Source: JBEKTW01 sp049515655
Lineage (GTDB): Bacteria > Bacteroidota > Ignavibacteria > UBA10030 > SZUA-254
Direction of reading: 5' to 3'
Assembly: GCA_049515655.1 (NCBI GenBank)
Contig: JBEKTW010000022.1
Coordinates: 46,534-110,533, forward strand
Length of the DNA: 64,000 nucleotides
A program made the position numbers and the translations under genes. This document shows positions 34,505 through 43,039 of the stretch, in pieces. The notes beneath the pieces were generated by a model, which was not told the DNA's origin, searched no databases, and saw only the letters and a list, made by a program, of their open reading frames with translations. How positions within the stretch are numbered: the first letter of the stretch is position 1; every line of letters begins with the position of its first letter.

Positions 34505-37500
34505 GCCATGCCCTCTCTGTTTGTATGTGAATTGATATCGGCGTCGTCGTGTCTCTCGTCTGTCAAGGGGGAAGCGATGGAAACGGTTGTGCCCTTCTCC
34601 GGCGACGAATCAATGCTCAACAATCCACCGAGCGATCCCAGTCGTTCCCGGATGTTGAACAGACCGAATCCTCCGCCGGCCGCCTTGTCAGGGATTGCCT
34701 TCGCGTCGACGTCAAATCCGACGCCGTCATCGTGAATGACGATCCGGATGGTGGAATCCTCGCGTCCGACGCGGATACGCACTTTCTTCGCCCCGGAGTG
34801 CTTTACAACGTTCATGAATACTTCCCGTACCGCCTGAAAAAGAATCACCCGGTCTTCAATGCGCACCGGTTTGGGCCGGCCGTCGTCTTCGACCTCGAAG
34901 GTAATGGAATGCTGCATCTGGAATTGTTCCGCCAGCCACTCAATCGCCGATTCAAGATTCAGCTCGTAGAGGATCGGCGGACACAGCTCAAATGTCAGCG
35001 ACTGGGTGTTCGTGATGGACTGCTCGATGAGCTCACGCAGTTCTTGTAGAGTTCTTTCAGAGCTGTCGGAAGAGGTGGATCGTTGAATCGAACGGATTTT
35101 CAGTTTGCAGAGGGTGAGCGTCTGTCCGATCACATCGTGGAGATAGGAAGCCATGCGTCTCCGTTCGCGTTCCTCCGTTATCGAAAGCTCGGACGTCAGG
35201 AGCCGGAGTTTCTGTTCGATCAACTTCCGCTCGGTGATGTCGGATGCTGTGCCGAGCCGCACGGACTTTCCCTGAAAGTTGATCCGGTCCGACGTGAAGT
35301 CCACCCACCGGACCTCACCCGGCTTGGTTACGATTCTGCACTCATAGCGCTGGTGCGTCGAGGGGTCGCCCGTTGGTGCGAGTTCGTGGCTCGCGACGAG
35401 CTCCCGGTCCGACGCGTGCACGATGTCGTTGATGTTTTTTGAAAGGAGTTCACCCTCGGAGTATCCGGTCAAACGTTCCGCTGTTGTGTTGACGAAGAGA
35501 ATCTTCGCGTGGTGGTAGATAAAAATGGCCGAAGCGGTTGTTTCGGTCACCGTACGGAATTTCTCTTCGCTCTTCTGGAGAGCAATATCGTGATTTCTCT
35601 TTCTCACAAGAAGGACAACTCCGAGCGTTATCGCGACCATTCCGAGGATTCCGACTGGAAGAAGGAACAGGGGGCGCAGGTAGAGCGGGAGAGGAACGAT
35701 AAACTCGCCGTCGACACCCTTCTCGTCGAAATTCCCGAAAAGACCCTTGGCCTGAACGGTATATGTATATGATCCCGGTTTCACGTCAGTTAAAGTAATT
35801 TCATCCAAACGTTGCCACGGCGTCCATGGGTTGTCATCGATGCGCACGCGGGACATGATTTCCGCGGGAGTCAATTCGGCCCAGTAGGCGAACGGGCGCC
35901 ATCGGAGGACGATATTGGATTCCTGCCGCAGCGGTTTGTCGAGTACGATGCGCGGGTACGGCGCGGAAGTTAGTTCGCGGTGGAGGATCGCGACTCCCTT
36001 GCCGCGTGTCCCGACGTACACATGCTCTTTCAATGGAAGCACCGGCCAGAGAGCAAGATACGTCAGGCCGGATTTCTCGTCGAACGTCGACCAGACGCCG
36101 TTGTGGTAGCTTGAGAGTCCGCCGCGGGTCGCTATCCAAACCCGGCCGTCGTCGTCGCAATGGATATCCCATATGTTGTTGTTGACGAGCCCGTCGGCCG
36201 TAGTGAAGTAATGGATCGAGTCGCTTTTATCGATGTAGCCCAATCCGCTGCGGTCGTCGTAATCGCCGAACCATAGCGTGTTCTCCCGGTCGGTTGTCAT
36301 CGTGAAGACGCGGGGGCCGTGGAGTCCTTCCTTTGTGGTCCAGTGCTTCCACGTGCCGTTTCTGAATCTGCTGATTCCGCCGTACGTACCGAACCATAGC
36401 GTGCCGTCGCTCCCGTCCGCGAATGAATAAACGCGACCGTTGGAAAGTCCATCGCGTACGCCCCACCGCCGGAACCGCCCGTGGTCGAGGCAGTATGCTC
36501 CGGGCTGGACTTCGCCGATGGGAGGGTAGAACTTGCCGATCCCGAGCGCCCAAAGGCGGCCCTGGTGGTCGACGCGGATTTTATGGAAGCAGATTCCTCC
36601 GGTGTCGTCGCCGATCGGAACGTGGTCCCATCGTTTTCCATCCCATCGAAACAGGCCGGAAAACGAAGCGCCACTTGAAACCCAGGCATTGCCGGCCGGG
36701 TCTTCGGCAAGGCCGGTGGCGACATACAACGGAACTCCGTTGACGGCGGAGATTCGACGGACGGCGCCGGACGTGTCGTGGATTTCGATCCCGTTGCTCG
36801 ATGCGACCCAGATATCGCCGCTCCGTGTCTGAAGAATCTCGTTGACCGAGTTTCGCATATCGGGGGGCGGGTGATTCCAGTACGTCCAGCGGGACGATGA
36901 CCGCCGGTAGAGGAAGAGTCCATGCTGCGTTCCGACCCAGAGGTCTCCGTTGTGGCGGAACGCGACAACGGAAACGTCCCGGATAAGCGGGTTGTTGAAC
37001 GACGCCGGCGACCACACTCCATTTCGCCTGAAGCGGACTTCGTCTGAAGGATAGACGGCGATGACCTCGCCCGCGTCGCTGATGTCCATTGTTTTGATGT
37101 TGTCGGGTTGCTCTGCCTCATTGCGGCGGGGGAACGCCTGTCCTTCCCATTCCCACAGGCCGCGCTTGCCTGCGGGGAACTGTAACGCCACAATGCCCGA
37201 GCCGTTCCGGTTCTCGACGATAGCGGAAGGACCGAGCGGAGCGGAACCGGCGCGGATTTTGAGTTTCGGTATTCCGTCTTCCCACCGGTAGATGCCGTCG
37301 ACGAGGGTGAGCCAGACGCTCCCGGAGCGAGTCCTCGTCATGGTGATCACACGTCCCTCTGTGGTCGGGCGAGCAAGCTGGCAAGGTTCGACGATGCCGT
37401 CGCGATAGCGGTAAATGGATGTACCGCGGAGGAAGATGAATTCGTCGTTGCCGACGGACGCCCCGCCGACGTCTGGACCGATGGTGAGCGGCCGGAATCC

Positions 37501-37845
37501 AACCCGCGTGCCGATGTAGTAATTCCTGCCGTCGCTGACGACGAGGCTGTCGCGTACTTCGCCCATGATTCTAAAGAGTGGGCCGGCAGGGAGCCCATCG
37601 CTGGTATCCATTGGAATCCACTGGAAGCCATCGAACCAGGCAAGTCCAGCCGCCGTCTGCACCCAGACGGTGCCGTCGCGCGCTTCGAGGACGCCGTGAA
37701 TCTCGTCGGCCGGAAGGCCGGACTCCGTCGTAAAGTGCGTCCACCGCCACGGCTCGTTGAAGTCGTCGCTGCTGGCATATCCCGGACTACGGACCGGGAT
37801 GCCCAGAGAAAGCAGGACAGAGGCTATGAGCGTAAAGGATTTCAT
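34501..37845 (-). CDS. propeller-sensor PAS histidine kinase (HisKA_3)
   Basis: 1114 residues: signal or first helix (1-22), a long periplasmic beta-propeller of two-component-regulator repeats (LWFGTYGGISRFRNGTW, VWIATRGGLSSYHNGVW, WVQTAAGLAWFDG), a Y_Y_Y-type domain (near 640-710), one membrane helix (about 715-740), a PAS domain (about 755-880; FRTVTETTASAIFIYH) and a HisKA_3 dimerisation domain with His903 in MASYLHDVIGQ. The HATPase domain follows (DDGVGFD, GGFGLFNIRERL). It is like hybrid sugar-sensing two-component systems, but the receiver and DNA-binding parts are on the separate NarL-type protein. The periplasmic part probably senses a glycan. Overlaps its regulator by 4 bp. Confidence 0.93.
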   Translation of the reverse strand: MKSFTLIASVLLSLGIPVRSPGYASSDDFNEPWRWTHFTTESGLPADEIHGVLEARDGTVWVQTAAGLAWFDGFQWIPMDTSDGLPAGPLFRIMGEVRDSLVVSDGRNYYIGTRVGFRPLTIGPDVGGASVGNDEFIFLRGTSIYRYRDGIVEPCQLARPTTEGRVITMTRTRSGSVWLTLVDGIYRWEDGIPKLKIRAGSAPLGPSAIVENRNGSGIVALQFPAGKRGLWEWEGQAFPRRNEAEQPDNIKTMDISDAGEVIAVYPSDEVRFRRNGVWSPASFNNPLIRDVSVVAFRHNGDLWVGTQHGLFLYRRSSSRWTYWNHPPPDMRNSVNEILQTRSGDIWVASSNGIEIHDTSGAVRRISAVNGVPLYVATGLAEDPAGNAWVSSGASFSGLFRWDGKRWDHVPIGDDTGGICFHKIRVDHQGRLWALGIGKFYPPIGEVQPGAYCLDHGRFRRWGVRDGLSNGRVYSFADGSDGTLWFGTYGGISRFRNGTWKHWTTKEGLHGPRVFTMTTDRENTLWFGDYDDRSGLGYIDKSDSIHYFTTADGLVNNNIWDIHCDDDGRVWIATRGGLSSYHNGVWSTFDEKSGLTYLALWPVLPLKEHVYVGTRGKGVAILHRELTSAPYPRIVLDKPLRQESNIVLRWRPFAYWAELTPAEIMSRVRIDDNPWTPWQRLDEITLTDVKPGSYTYTVQAKGLFGNFDEKGVDGEFIVPLPLYLRPLFLLPVGILGMVAITLGVVLLVRKRNHDIALQKSEEKFRTVTETTASAIFIYHHAKILFVNTTAERLTGYSEGELLSKNINDIVHASDRELVASHELAPTGDPSTHQRYECRIVTKPGEVRWVDFTSDRINFQGKSVRLGTASDITERKLIEQKLRLLTSELSITEERERRRMASYLHDVIGQTLTLCKLKIRSIQRSTSSDSSERTLQELRELIEQSITNTQSLTFELCPPILYELNLESAIEWLAEQFQMQHSITFEVEDDGRPKPVRIEDRVILFQAVREVFMNVVKHSGAKKVRIRVGREDSTIRIVIHDDGVGFDVDAKAIPDKAAGGGFGLFNIRERLGSLGGLLSIDSSPEKGTTVSIASPLTDERHDDADINSHTNREGMA

Positions 37846-37905
37846 TTCGATGTAAAGGTACTGCTTCAGGCAATTTAGGCTAAATCCGGACGAATATCAA
37901 GACGC

Positions 37906-37931
37906 CCGCGAAACGGGTAGTGGGTCAATTT
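37906..37931 (+). repeat. left copy of a 26-bp direct repeat
   Basis: CCGCGAAACGGGTAGTGGG followed by TCAATTT (37906-37931), identical to 42401-42426. Sequences outside the repeats differ. The two copies bracket a 4.5-kb gene island. Confidence 0.85.
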
Positions 37932-38048
37932 GAAATGAACAGAAACGCCAAATATCGGAAGAGGCAAAATCGAGGGGAAAAATCTTTAAAAGGTGATCAA
38001 AGTAGGGCAGAACGCGGAGTGAGACTATGCCTTCTTGTTTCCCTTGCG

Positions 38049-38705
38049 TTAGTCTGCGTACTGATAATGACGGAGAGAAACGAAGTTTTTGGTTCTACGG
38101 CTATAAACAGATCCCGCAATGGCATGATGGCCTTGTCCAAAAATATCCAAATAAGTTATCCCGACAATGTAATACAGTGGACTTCCCCCGACAAGAAAGG
38201 CAATCGAATCCGCAGGGGTCCATTCGTATTGGAAGAAAGAGTCTCCGCTAATTGGGATGTTGGGAGAGGCAACAAATCCGGTATCTGGGAAAGCCGTTTG
38301 GAGAGAATCAAAATCAAATATGAGATTCTTTTCATTGCCCAATTCGCTACCTATCACATTAACTCTATATGCGGGAGTTTTACCAACATTTTTAATTTCG
38401 TAACTGACCATCGGGGTTTCTCCAATTCGAAGTTTGTCCAAATTCAACTGATCAAGAACCACATAAGCCCGGAGGTTGGCCTTTGTCGATTTTTCGTAGG
38501 TACAACTTTGTACCCAATTGAAAATGGTGGTAGATATTACCAAGAAGAGCGTCAAAAAATTCATTATCCATTGATGGGAGAAATGTTCCTTCAGCCACGG
38601 GATGAGAGAGAAACGCCTCCCCGCCTCTTTGGGCGCATCCTGTATTGGTTTTTCGCTTTCTTGTTTAGCAGCATCGGGGGTATTTGTATCGTCTGGGCTC
38701 TTCAT
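38049..38705 (-). CDS. membrane-anchored hypothetical protein
   Basis: 218 residues. A charged, disordered N-terminus (1-40) leads to one membrane helix (WIMNFLTLFLVISTTIFNWV, about 46-65). A domain follows with ANLRAYVVLDQLNLDKL, IGETPMVSYEIKNVGKTPAY and RVNVIG. This beta-sandwich pattern with a GxxP...NxGKTPA core recurs in small membrane proteins of unknown role. AGGTGA is the SD. A longer overlapping plus-strand frame exists, but the GKTPAY-type conservation supports the minus strand. First gene inside the 26-bp-repeat island. Confidence 0.7.
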   Translation of the reverse strand: MKSPDDTNTPDAAKQESEKPIQDAPKEAGRRFSLIPWLKEHFSHQWIMNFLTLFLVISTTIFNWVQSCTYEKSTKANLRAYVVLDQLNLDKLRIGETPMVSYEIKNVGKTPAYRVNVIGSELGNEKNLIFDFDSLQTAFPDTGFVASPNIPISGDSFFQYEWTPADSIAFLVGGSPLYYIVGITYLDIFGQGHHAIAGSVYSRRTKNFVSLRHYQYAD

Positions 38706-38873
38706 CCTGGCTCACCTAGAAAGAGAATTTTGGTTTGTCTGTGTGGAGTGTTTTTTATCGCCGCAAGCTCGTTTCTGGTCTATGAGGGAATTGCCATATA
38801 TGGTTCTCACATTTTATGAGTTATTCTACCCTGGTAAGCGAATAAAGATACCAATAAAAAAGACTAATTTCAA

Positions 38874-39161
38874 ATGGGAAAAGTTAGAGTTATCGCTGTT
38901 TCAGAAGCATTGAGAAAGACAGATGCGGAGAGATTCGCTCGAAAGCTCCGAGAGCATTTCAACGGGAAATATGTGTTCTCGGGTCGGTATGGTTTGAATG
39001 GAAGCAGGCAGCACTTACCGCTTTACTATGTGGTACGGATTCCAGAAAAGAATGAGCCTCTAATTGACAAGCACGAAATGCTTATTGATCGGGGAGAAGT
39101 GCTGGAAAAAATCCGCCTTACCAAAGATACCCCCTCCGCTATTTTGCGGGAGGCAGAGTAG
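38874..39161 (+). CDS. small hypothetical protein
   Basis: 95 residues, basic and charged (RVIAVSEALRKTDAERFARKLREHF), with a plausible beta-strand end (LPLYYVVRIPEKNEP). No motif recognised and no clear SD. It overlaps the 3' end of the convergent ImmA-like gene by 23 bp. The amino-acid pattern looks protein-like, but evidence is limited. Confidence 0.5.
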   Translation: MGKVRVIAVSEALRKTDAERFARKLREHFNGKYVFSGRYGLNGSRQHLPLYYVVRIPEKNEPLIDKHEMLIDRGEVLEKIRLTKDTPSAILREAE

Positions 39162-39813
39162 CCCTTCCCAGCTTGAGATTAAGTTTTGTTACAATTTCAT
39201 CGACAAGTTTTGTGGGGGCCGCTCTTTTCAGGGCTCTCTCAACAACTTGTTGCGATACGTCTAATTTGGGGCTAAGTTCTTGAGAAATGTGCAACGCCAA
39301 ATCGGCCGCATCGGGGAAATACTGCTTTGCCAAATCTGCCTGTGCAGCCCAGTTAAATATGTAGGGATCAAAATGCTGAGAAGGAAGCAGAAGTGCTGAC
39401 CCAACATTCTTTGCTTGTTTTTCAAATATTTGGAAGGTGTTTTGGTCCAATTCTGTTTCAAACGCAATCCTCTGCGCAAGAGTATGAAAGTCTTTTATGT
39501 AATCCCAATGTGCTAGCAAATGGCCCAATTCCTCTGCAATTGTGAACTGGGCTGAAATTTGCCAATTTTCATAACTATTTTCGTCAATGAGAATTTCGTA
39601 TCGGTTTTTCTGAAGATTGAAGAAGCCCGTTCCGTACGAATCACAATTGGCCTTTAATCCCGCAATAGTTGAAACGGGGTACCCAGCTCTTAGTGCTACA
39701 ATTTCAATGGCGGTGACTGGCAATCCGCTGCTTCGTGGTATCCAGCCTACTCTCTTAAAAAAATCCTCTGCAATTGTTCGAGCTTCTAGGTCGAAGATCC
39801 GCTTAAGTCGCAC
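39139..39813 (-). CDS. ImmA/IrrE-type metallopeptidase-like protein
   Basis: 224 residues. FTIAEELGHLLAHW (91-104) is the ImmA/IrrE active-site helix, but the usual HExxH reads EELGH: the first His is Glu (Glu94-Glu95, His98). This variant occurs in part of the family and may alter metal binding. A later FEKQAKNVGSALLLP block matches the ExQAxxFAxxLLxP third-ligand region. In mobile elements ImmA cleaves its partner repressor in response to a signal. The XRE repressor gene lies 3 bp upstream on the same strand, the standard repressor/antirepressor pairing. Confidence 0.85.
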   Translation of the reverse strand: MRLKRIFDLEARTIAEDFFKRVGWIPRSSGLPVTAIEIVALRAGYPVSTIAGLKANCDSYGTGFFNLQKNRYEILIDENSYENWQISAQFTIAEELGHLLAHWDYIKDFHTLAQRIAFETELDQNTFQIFEKQAKNVGSALLLPSQHFDPYIFNWAAQADLAKQYFPDAADLALHISQELSPKLDVSQQVVERALKRAAPTKLVDEIVTKLNLKLGRATLPPAK

Positions 39814-39816
39814 TTT

Positions 39817-40176
39817 TCAATAGTTATCATTGATATATCGCGTAATTTTCTCAATGTCTTCCGCCGAAAGTCTCTTATTCGCAACAGATCGAAGCAAGAG
39901 AGGTATTCCGACCATTTCTTTCATTTTCCCCGCAATATCTTTGGGAAAATTTTCGTTATCAAGAGCGGCATAATCCCGCAATTGACGGGCCTCTTCCTCA
40001 GAAGCGGATATCGCCGCAATTATTGCCTCTAAGAGTTCTTCTTTTTGCGGAGGTGGAATTGATTCTCGCTCAACCCTCGACAAATACGAAACATCTATAT
40101 CTGAATCTCCCGCTAATTGTCTTAAAGTAATTCCTCGCTGTGCGCGAAGATCGCGCAATAATTGACCGAATCGCAT
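39817..40176 (-). CDS. XRE-family transcriptional repressor
   Basis: 119 residues. The N-terminal helix-turn-helix (about 1-62) reads GQLLRDLRAQRGITLRQLA then DSDIDVSYLSRVE, as in XRE/Cro regulators. The C-terminal part (RQLRDYAALDNENFP, SAEDIEKITRYI) is helical and may contact ImmA. It ends 3 bp before the ImmA-like gene, forming a repressor/protease pair. The upstream region carries TTGTAGT half-sites (40205-40262), likely its own operator, between this gene and the divergent winged-helix gene. Confidence 0.88.
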   Translation of the reverse strand: MRFGQLLRDLRAQRGITLRQLAGDSDIDVSYLSRVERESIPPPQKEELLEAIIAAISASEEEARQLRDYAALDNENFPKDIAGKMKEMVGIPLLLRSVANKRLSAEDIEKITRYINDNY

Positions 40177-40204
40177 GACACACCATCCTCTTCTCTTGCA
40201 TCAC

Positions 40205-40262
40205 GTTGTAGTGATATTCGCAAATTGTATTGCGAGTGATTTGTTGTAGTACAACTACAACA
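40205..40262. promoter_or_regulatory. probable XRE operator region
   Basis: TGTTGTAGT and ACTACAACA (40242-40262) are exact 9-base inverted half-sites around ACA. A further GTTGTAGT half-site lies at 40205-40212. They sit between the divergent XRE/ImmA and winged-helix genes, where a repressor of the pair would bind. Confidence 0.65.
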
Positions 40263-40425
40263 TAGGAAAAGAATTCCAGGCTGTCAAATCACAAAATCCG
40301 GCTTGCCTGGCATTGCCTAGGCATAAAATATAATGGAATCTGTGAATTTGCGCGTTTTTCGCTCGTTTCACATTTCTAACGTCGATTATTAAGCAAGAAA
40401 TACAAGTTTTTTATGTATAGTCAAC

Positions 40426-40454
40426 TTGACTTTCTTATATCGCTTGCCTATATT
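40426..40454 (+). promoter_or_regulatory. sigma70 promoter of the winged-helix gene
   Basis: TTGACT (40426-40431), a 17-base spacer and TATATT (40449-40454) lie 25 bp before the ATG at 40480. The GAGGTG SD follows. Confidence 0.75.
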
Positions 40455-40479
40455 GTGTGTACAACAAATTGAGGTGAAT

Positions 40480-40860
40480 ATGGACAAAGACTCTATTCAG
40501 GCACTCCGGGAGAGATTGGCAGAATTGGACAAAGAGAGAGCCGCAATTCTCCAGTTACTCCAAATTTGGGGGGACAAAGTAGACATCGGTCCAAGCATCC
40601 CCCTTACTCTGAGACCGAGAACCACCCAATCCTTTTCTGTGAGTGGCCGAATCATTGATGCCACTGTTGAGCTTATCCACAAGCTCGGCAGACCTGTAAA
40701 AAATTCCGAGATTTTGGAGTATGTCAAAGAGAAGCAACTCACCCTTGGAAATGCCGACAAACCGGACCGGATGCTTTCGGCCATTCTTGCAAACGAAACG
40801 AAGAAGAAAGATGCGAGAATTAAGAGTGCGGCCCGTGGATATTGGGAAATCAAACAATAA
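40480..40860 (+). CDS. winged-helix (HARE-HTH-like) DNA-binding protein
   Basis: 126 residues from the ATG at 40480 (GAGGTG SD; the longer frame lies over the promoter). An N-terminal coiled coil (1-25; LRERLAELDKERAAILQLL) precedes a winged-helix pattern (about 55-126: SGRIIDATVELIHKLGRPVKNSEILEYVKEK, RMLSAILANETKK, GYWEIK). This is like the small HARE-HTH/restriction-associated domains. It probably recognises DNA, perhaps regulating the downstream transposase. A strong terminator follows. Confidence 0.75.
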   Translation: MDKDSIQALRERLAELDKERAAILQLLQIWGDKVDIGPSIPLTLRPRTTQSFSVSGRIIDATVELIHKLGRPVKNSEILEYVKEKQLTLGNADKPDRMLSAILANETKKKDARIKSAARGYWEIKQ

Positions 40861-40862
40861 AA

Positions 40863-40905
40863 AAGGGCAATCTGCAAATGGCTAATTCACAGAGATTGCC
40901 CTTAA
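40863..40905 (+). terminator. Rho-independent terminator
   Basis: AAGGGCAATCT (40863-40873) and AGATTGCCCTT (40893-40903) form an 11-bp stem just after the winged-helix stop. The loop is about 19 bases. Confidence 0.7.
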
Positions 40906-40956
40906 ATCATACGAAAGGACGGTGTATGAGTAAAGTGCTTAAAATACCATAACATC

Positions 40957-41020
40957 GCCCGCGTTTTAGCGGGCCTACCGAGTGTTGATGCACCCGGTAA
41001 GCCCTGTAATCAACGCCCGC
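40957..41020. other. structured leader upstream of the transposase
   Basis: GCCCGC/GCGGGC (40957-40974) forms a hairpin. TACCGAGTG/CACCCGGTA and TTGAT/ATCAA can pair in the next 45 bases, and a second GCCCGC (41015-41020) offers a competing partner for GCGGGC. It may be an attenuator or a folded recombination end; nothing more can be supported. Confidence 0.4.
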
Positions 41021-41097
41021 GTGAACGAGCATTGACTCCAACACAAGATACGTTCATTGCGGGAAAAAGTCAAGAAGCAAAATGAAACGGACACGCA

Positions 41098-41940
41098 ATG
41101 AACAAATTATCGGTAGAAAAACAGACCTTAATCCTCTCTCTTCTTTCCGAAGGCAATTCAATCCGAAGTGTTGCTCGCATTAGCGGGGCAGATCGCAATA
41201 CTGTTACATCTCTTCTCGTAAATGCCGGAGAACGGGCTCAAGAGATTCTTGACCGTGAAATGACCAACCTCAAACTCTCAAACTTGCAGGTAGATGAAAT
41301 TTGGACGTTTGTAGCCAAGAAACAAGCCATGCTCACGAAAGAAGAGAAACGCAATCAAGAGTTGGGCGATCAATACGTGTTTGTGGCCTTAGATGCGGAT
41401 ACAAAATTGATTCCCGCTTTTCGTGTCGGCAAACGTACCGGAGAACTTGCAAGGTCTTTCATAGTAGAATTACAGACAAGAATCATGACCCGCTTTCAGC
41501 TCTCAACCGATGCGTTTAGCGGCTATTCCGAGGCGGTTGATAAAGTCTTTGGTAGTGATATTGACTACGGGCAGATTCATAAACAGTACACAGACGAACA
41601 GAGAAACGAGCATAGATACAGTCCGGGCAACATAATACGGATAACAAAGAGAGTCTTACTTGGTGAGCCTATCCAGAAGAACATTTCGACAAGCTACGTT
41701 GAACGTCAAAATTTGACTATGCGTATGCAGATGCGGAGATTTACAAGACTTACAAACGCCTTTTCTAAGAAATTGGACAACCTTAAAGCGGCCCTTGCCC
41801 TGTATTTCTTCCATTACAATTTCATGCGGATTCACCAAACTTTGAGAGCAACGCCCGCAATGGAAGCGGGGATTTCAAAGCATCTTTGGACTTGGGAAGA
41901 GTTTTTGGGATTCGGTGCTCAACAAAGCCAGGCCGCTTAG
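41098..41940 (+). CDS. IS1-like DDE transposase
   Basis: 280 residues. An N-terminal helix-turn-helix (GNSIRSVARISGADRNTVTSLL, 19-40) is followed by an RNase-H-like core with DDE residues Asp66 (QVDEIWTF), Asp138 (STDAFSGY) and Glu202 (STSYVERQNLTMRM). C-terminal ALYFFHYNFMRIHQTLRATPAMEAG matches the IS1-family end. There is no frameshift, unlike classical IS1 InsA/InsB. ATGAAACG (41083-41090) and CGTTTCAT (41941-41948) flank the gene as an 8-bp inverted pair, but longer terminal repeats are not visible, so it may not be an autonomous insertion sequence. Confidence 0.82.
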   Translation: MNKLSVEKQTLILSLLSEGNSIRSVARISGADRNTVTSLLVNAGERAQEILDREMTNLKLSNLQVDEIWTFVAKKQAMLTKEEKRNQELGDQYVFVALDADTKLIPAFRVGKRTGELARSFIVELQTRIMTRFQLSTDAFSGYSEAVDKVFGSDIDYGQIHKQYTDEQRNEHRYSPGNIIRITKRVLLGEPIQKNISTSYVERQNLTMRMQMRRFTRLTNAFSKKLDNLKAALALYFFHYNFMRIHQTLRATPAMEAGISKHLWTWEEFLGFGAQQSQAA

Positions 41941-42001
41941 CGTTTCATCCTCGTTTCAGAATTACTCTTGCCCACAAGCCAAGAAGGTCGTAAATTGTAG
42001 C

Positions 42002-42178
42002 ATGGGACGTGTCAAGCAAAAGAAAACGATATGCCTCGCTCCGGAGAGGGAGGTTGAAGTGCGTCTGGAATGTGTGCGATTGGCTTTTGAATGTTTTCCC
42101 GAAAAGCCAACCGGGAAGGAACTTGTTGCTACCGCCCTTCTTCTTCAAGAATTTGTTTTAGCTCGTAGCCACGAGTAG
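42002..42178 (+). CDS. small hypothetical protein
   Basis: 58 residues from the ATG at 42002: MGRVKQKKTICLAPEREVEV, then FECFPEKPTGKELVATALLLQ. Charged and helical, no motif, and a weak SD. It overlaps the convergent gene 42129-42326 by 50 bp, so both cannot be expected to be highly expressed. Confidence 0.45.
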   Translation: MGRVKQKKTICLAPEREVEVRLECVRLAFECFPEKPTGKELVATALLLQEFVLARSHE

Positions 42179-42326
42179 CCTTGTAGCACTGGCGATAGAG
42201 TTTAAAGAAGTATGCGCGATCTTTGGGAGAGGGTTCTTTCTCGGCTATTGAGGCAATATGCTTCATGAGGTCAAATGCGACCCGTTCTTTTGAATCATGC
42301 TCTAATTGCAGTTTTTCGTCTGCCAT
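42129..42326 (-). CDS. small helical hypothetical protein
   Basis: 65 residues, strongly charged and helical (EKLQLEHDSKERVAFDLMKHI, DRAYFFKLYRQCYKATRGYEL). No motif recognised. The amphipathic pattern is more protein-like than most short frames here. It is the last gene before the right-hand 26-bp repeat. Confidence 0.5.
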   Translation of the reverse strand: MADEKLQLEHDSKERVAFDLMKHIASIAEKEPSPKDRAYFFKLYRQCYKATRGYELKQILEEEGR

Positions 42327-42400
42327 ATGGACTCCATTTGTGGTAAGAAACGTTCACTCAATGTAATAGTTCCCCCGCGCAATTTCAAATTCAGCCACTA

Positions 42401-42426
42401 CCGCGAAACGGGTAGTGGGTCAATTT
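42401..42426 (+). repeat. right copy of the 26-bp direct repeat
   Basis: Identical to 37906-37931. Here it is part of a longer inverted repeat: AAATTCAGCCACTACC (about 42388-42403) pairs with GGGTAGTGGGTCAATTT, as in short palindromic or IS-end elements. Confidence 0.85.
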
Positions 42427-42932
42427 AGTTGGTCATTGCACATATGACTGACATGGCAAAGGAGTGAGGCCATTACGTCCCCTCTCGAGAGAGGACTATA
42501 GGGGTGTGTTGAGAACCGGACGCATTCTGAATGGTTGAGTATGAGCGAAGTGACATCCAAAGTTACCCACCCCGTCGACTTCGTCGACACCCCTCCAAGG
42601 AGGGGATTTCCTTCCCCCACAATTCAAACTGGCCGACTACTGCGAAATGACGGCAATCTGATCGATGACCTACCATTCATTCATTCCAACCGTAGGGTTC
42701 AACATGTTGAACCCTTACGTAATATTCGGACTATCTCATCTCATTATCTTGATCAAACCTCTGAAACGAAACAGACTTTCTCACCGGTGACAAAAATCCG
42801 GCCGGATTGCACGAAGTCGCGCTCTTTCTCCATCGCCCCATTCTCAAATCTGACTTGAACTCTCTCTGTTGCCGGCGGCTATGTGCAACGGTATGGCCAA
42901 CGAAAAAAAGTGAAAAAATTTTGAAAATTGTC
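42427..42932. other. repeat-rich intergenic stretch before GH28
   Basis: No gene seen. It contains CTCTCGAGAG (42482-42491), GTCGACTTCGTCGAC, CCCCTCCAAGGAGGGG (42590-42605) and a REP-like palindrome at 42692-42718, all typical of dispersed hairpin repeats, ending just before the sigma70 promoter of the GH28 gene. Confidence 0.5.
42692..42718. repeat. REP-like palindrome
   Basis: GTAGGGTTCAACA and TGTTGAACCCTTAC are near-exact complements (one inserted T), and the element resembles the perfect palindrome at 22618-22649. Confidence 0.65.
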
Positions 42933-42969
42933 TTGACAGAAAAAGAATATTTTTTTATATTAGCGCTAA
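42933..42969 (+). promoter_or_regulatory. sigma70 promoter of GH28 with LacI-type operator
   Basis: TTGACA (42933-42938), 17 bases, TATATT (42956-42961). The palindrome TTAGCGCTAA (42960-42969), with the central CG typical of LacI-family sites, overlaps the -10 and start. The locus's LacI regulator (56052) is a good candidate to bind it; the pairing is inference. Confidence 0.7.
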
Positions 42970-43039
42970 AGTAATCGGTAAAGTAACTTTCCCTTCAATG
43001 GAATTTCAACTGCCCAGTCCAATTGAAAAGAGCCTCTTT

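Noticed and set aside
37920..38819. A 299-residue plus-strand frame
   Set aside because: It overlaps the 218-residue minus-strand gene, whose signal, membrane helix and NVGKTPAY pattern look real; the plus frame has no motif and starts inside the 26-bp repeat.
40957..41020. tRNA or riboswitch in the structured leader
   Set aside because: No cloverleaf, no conserved CCA or known riboswitch core; only local hairpins can be supported.
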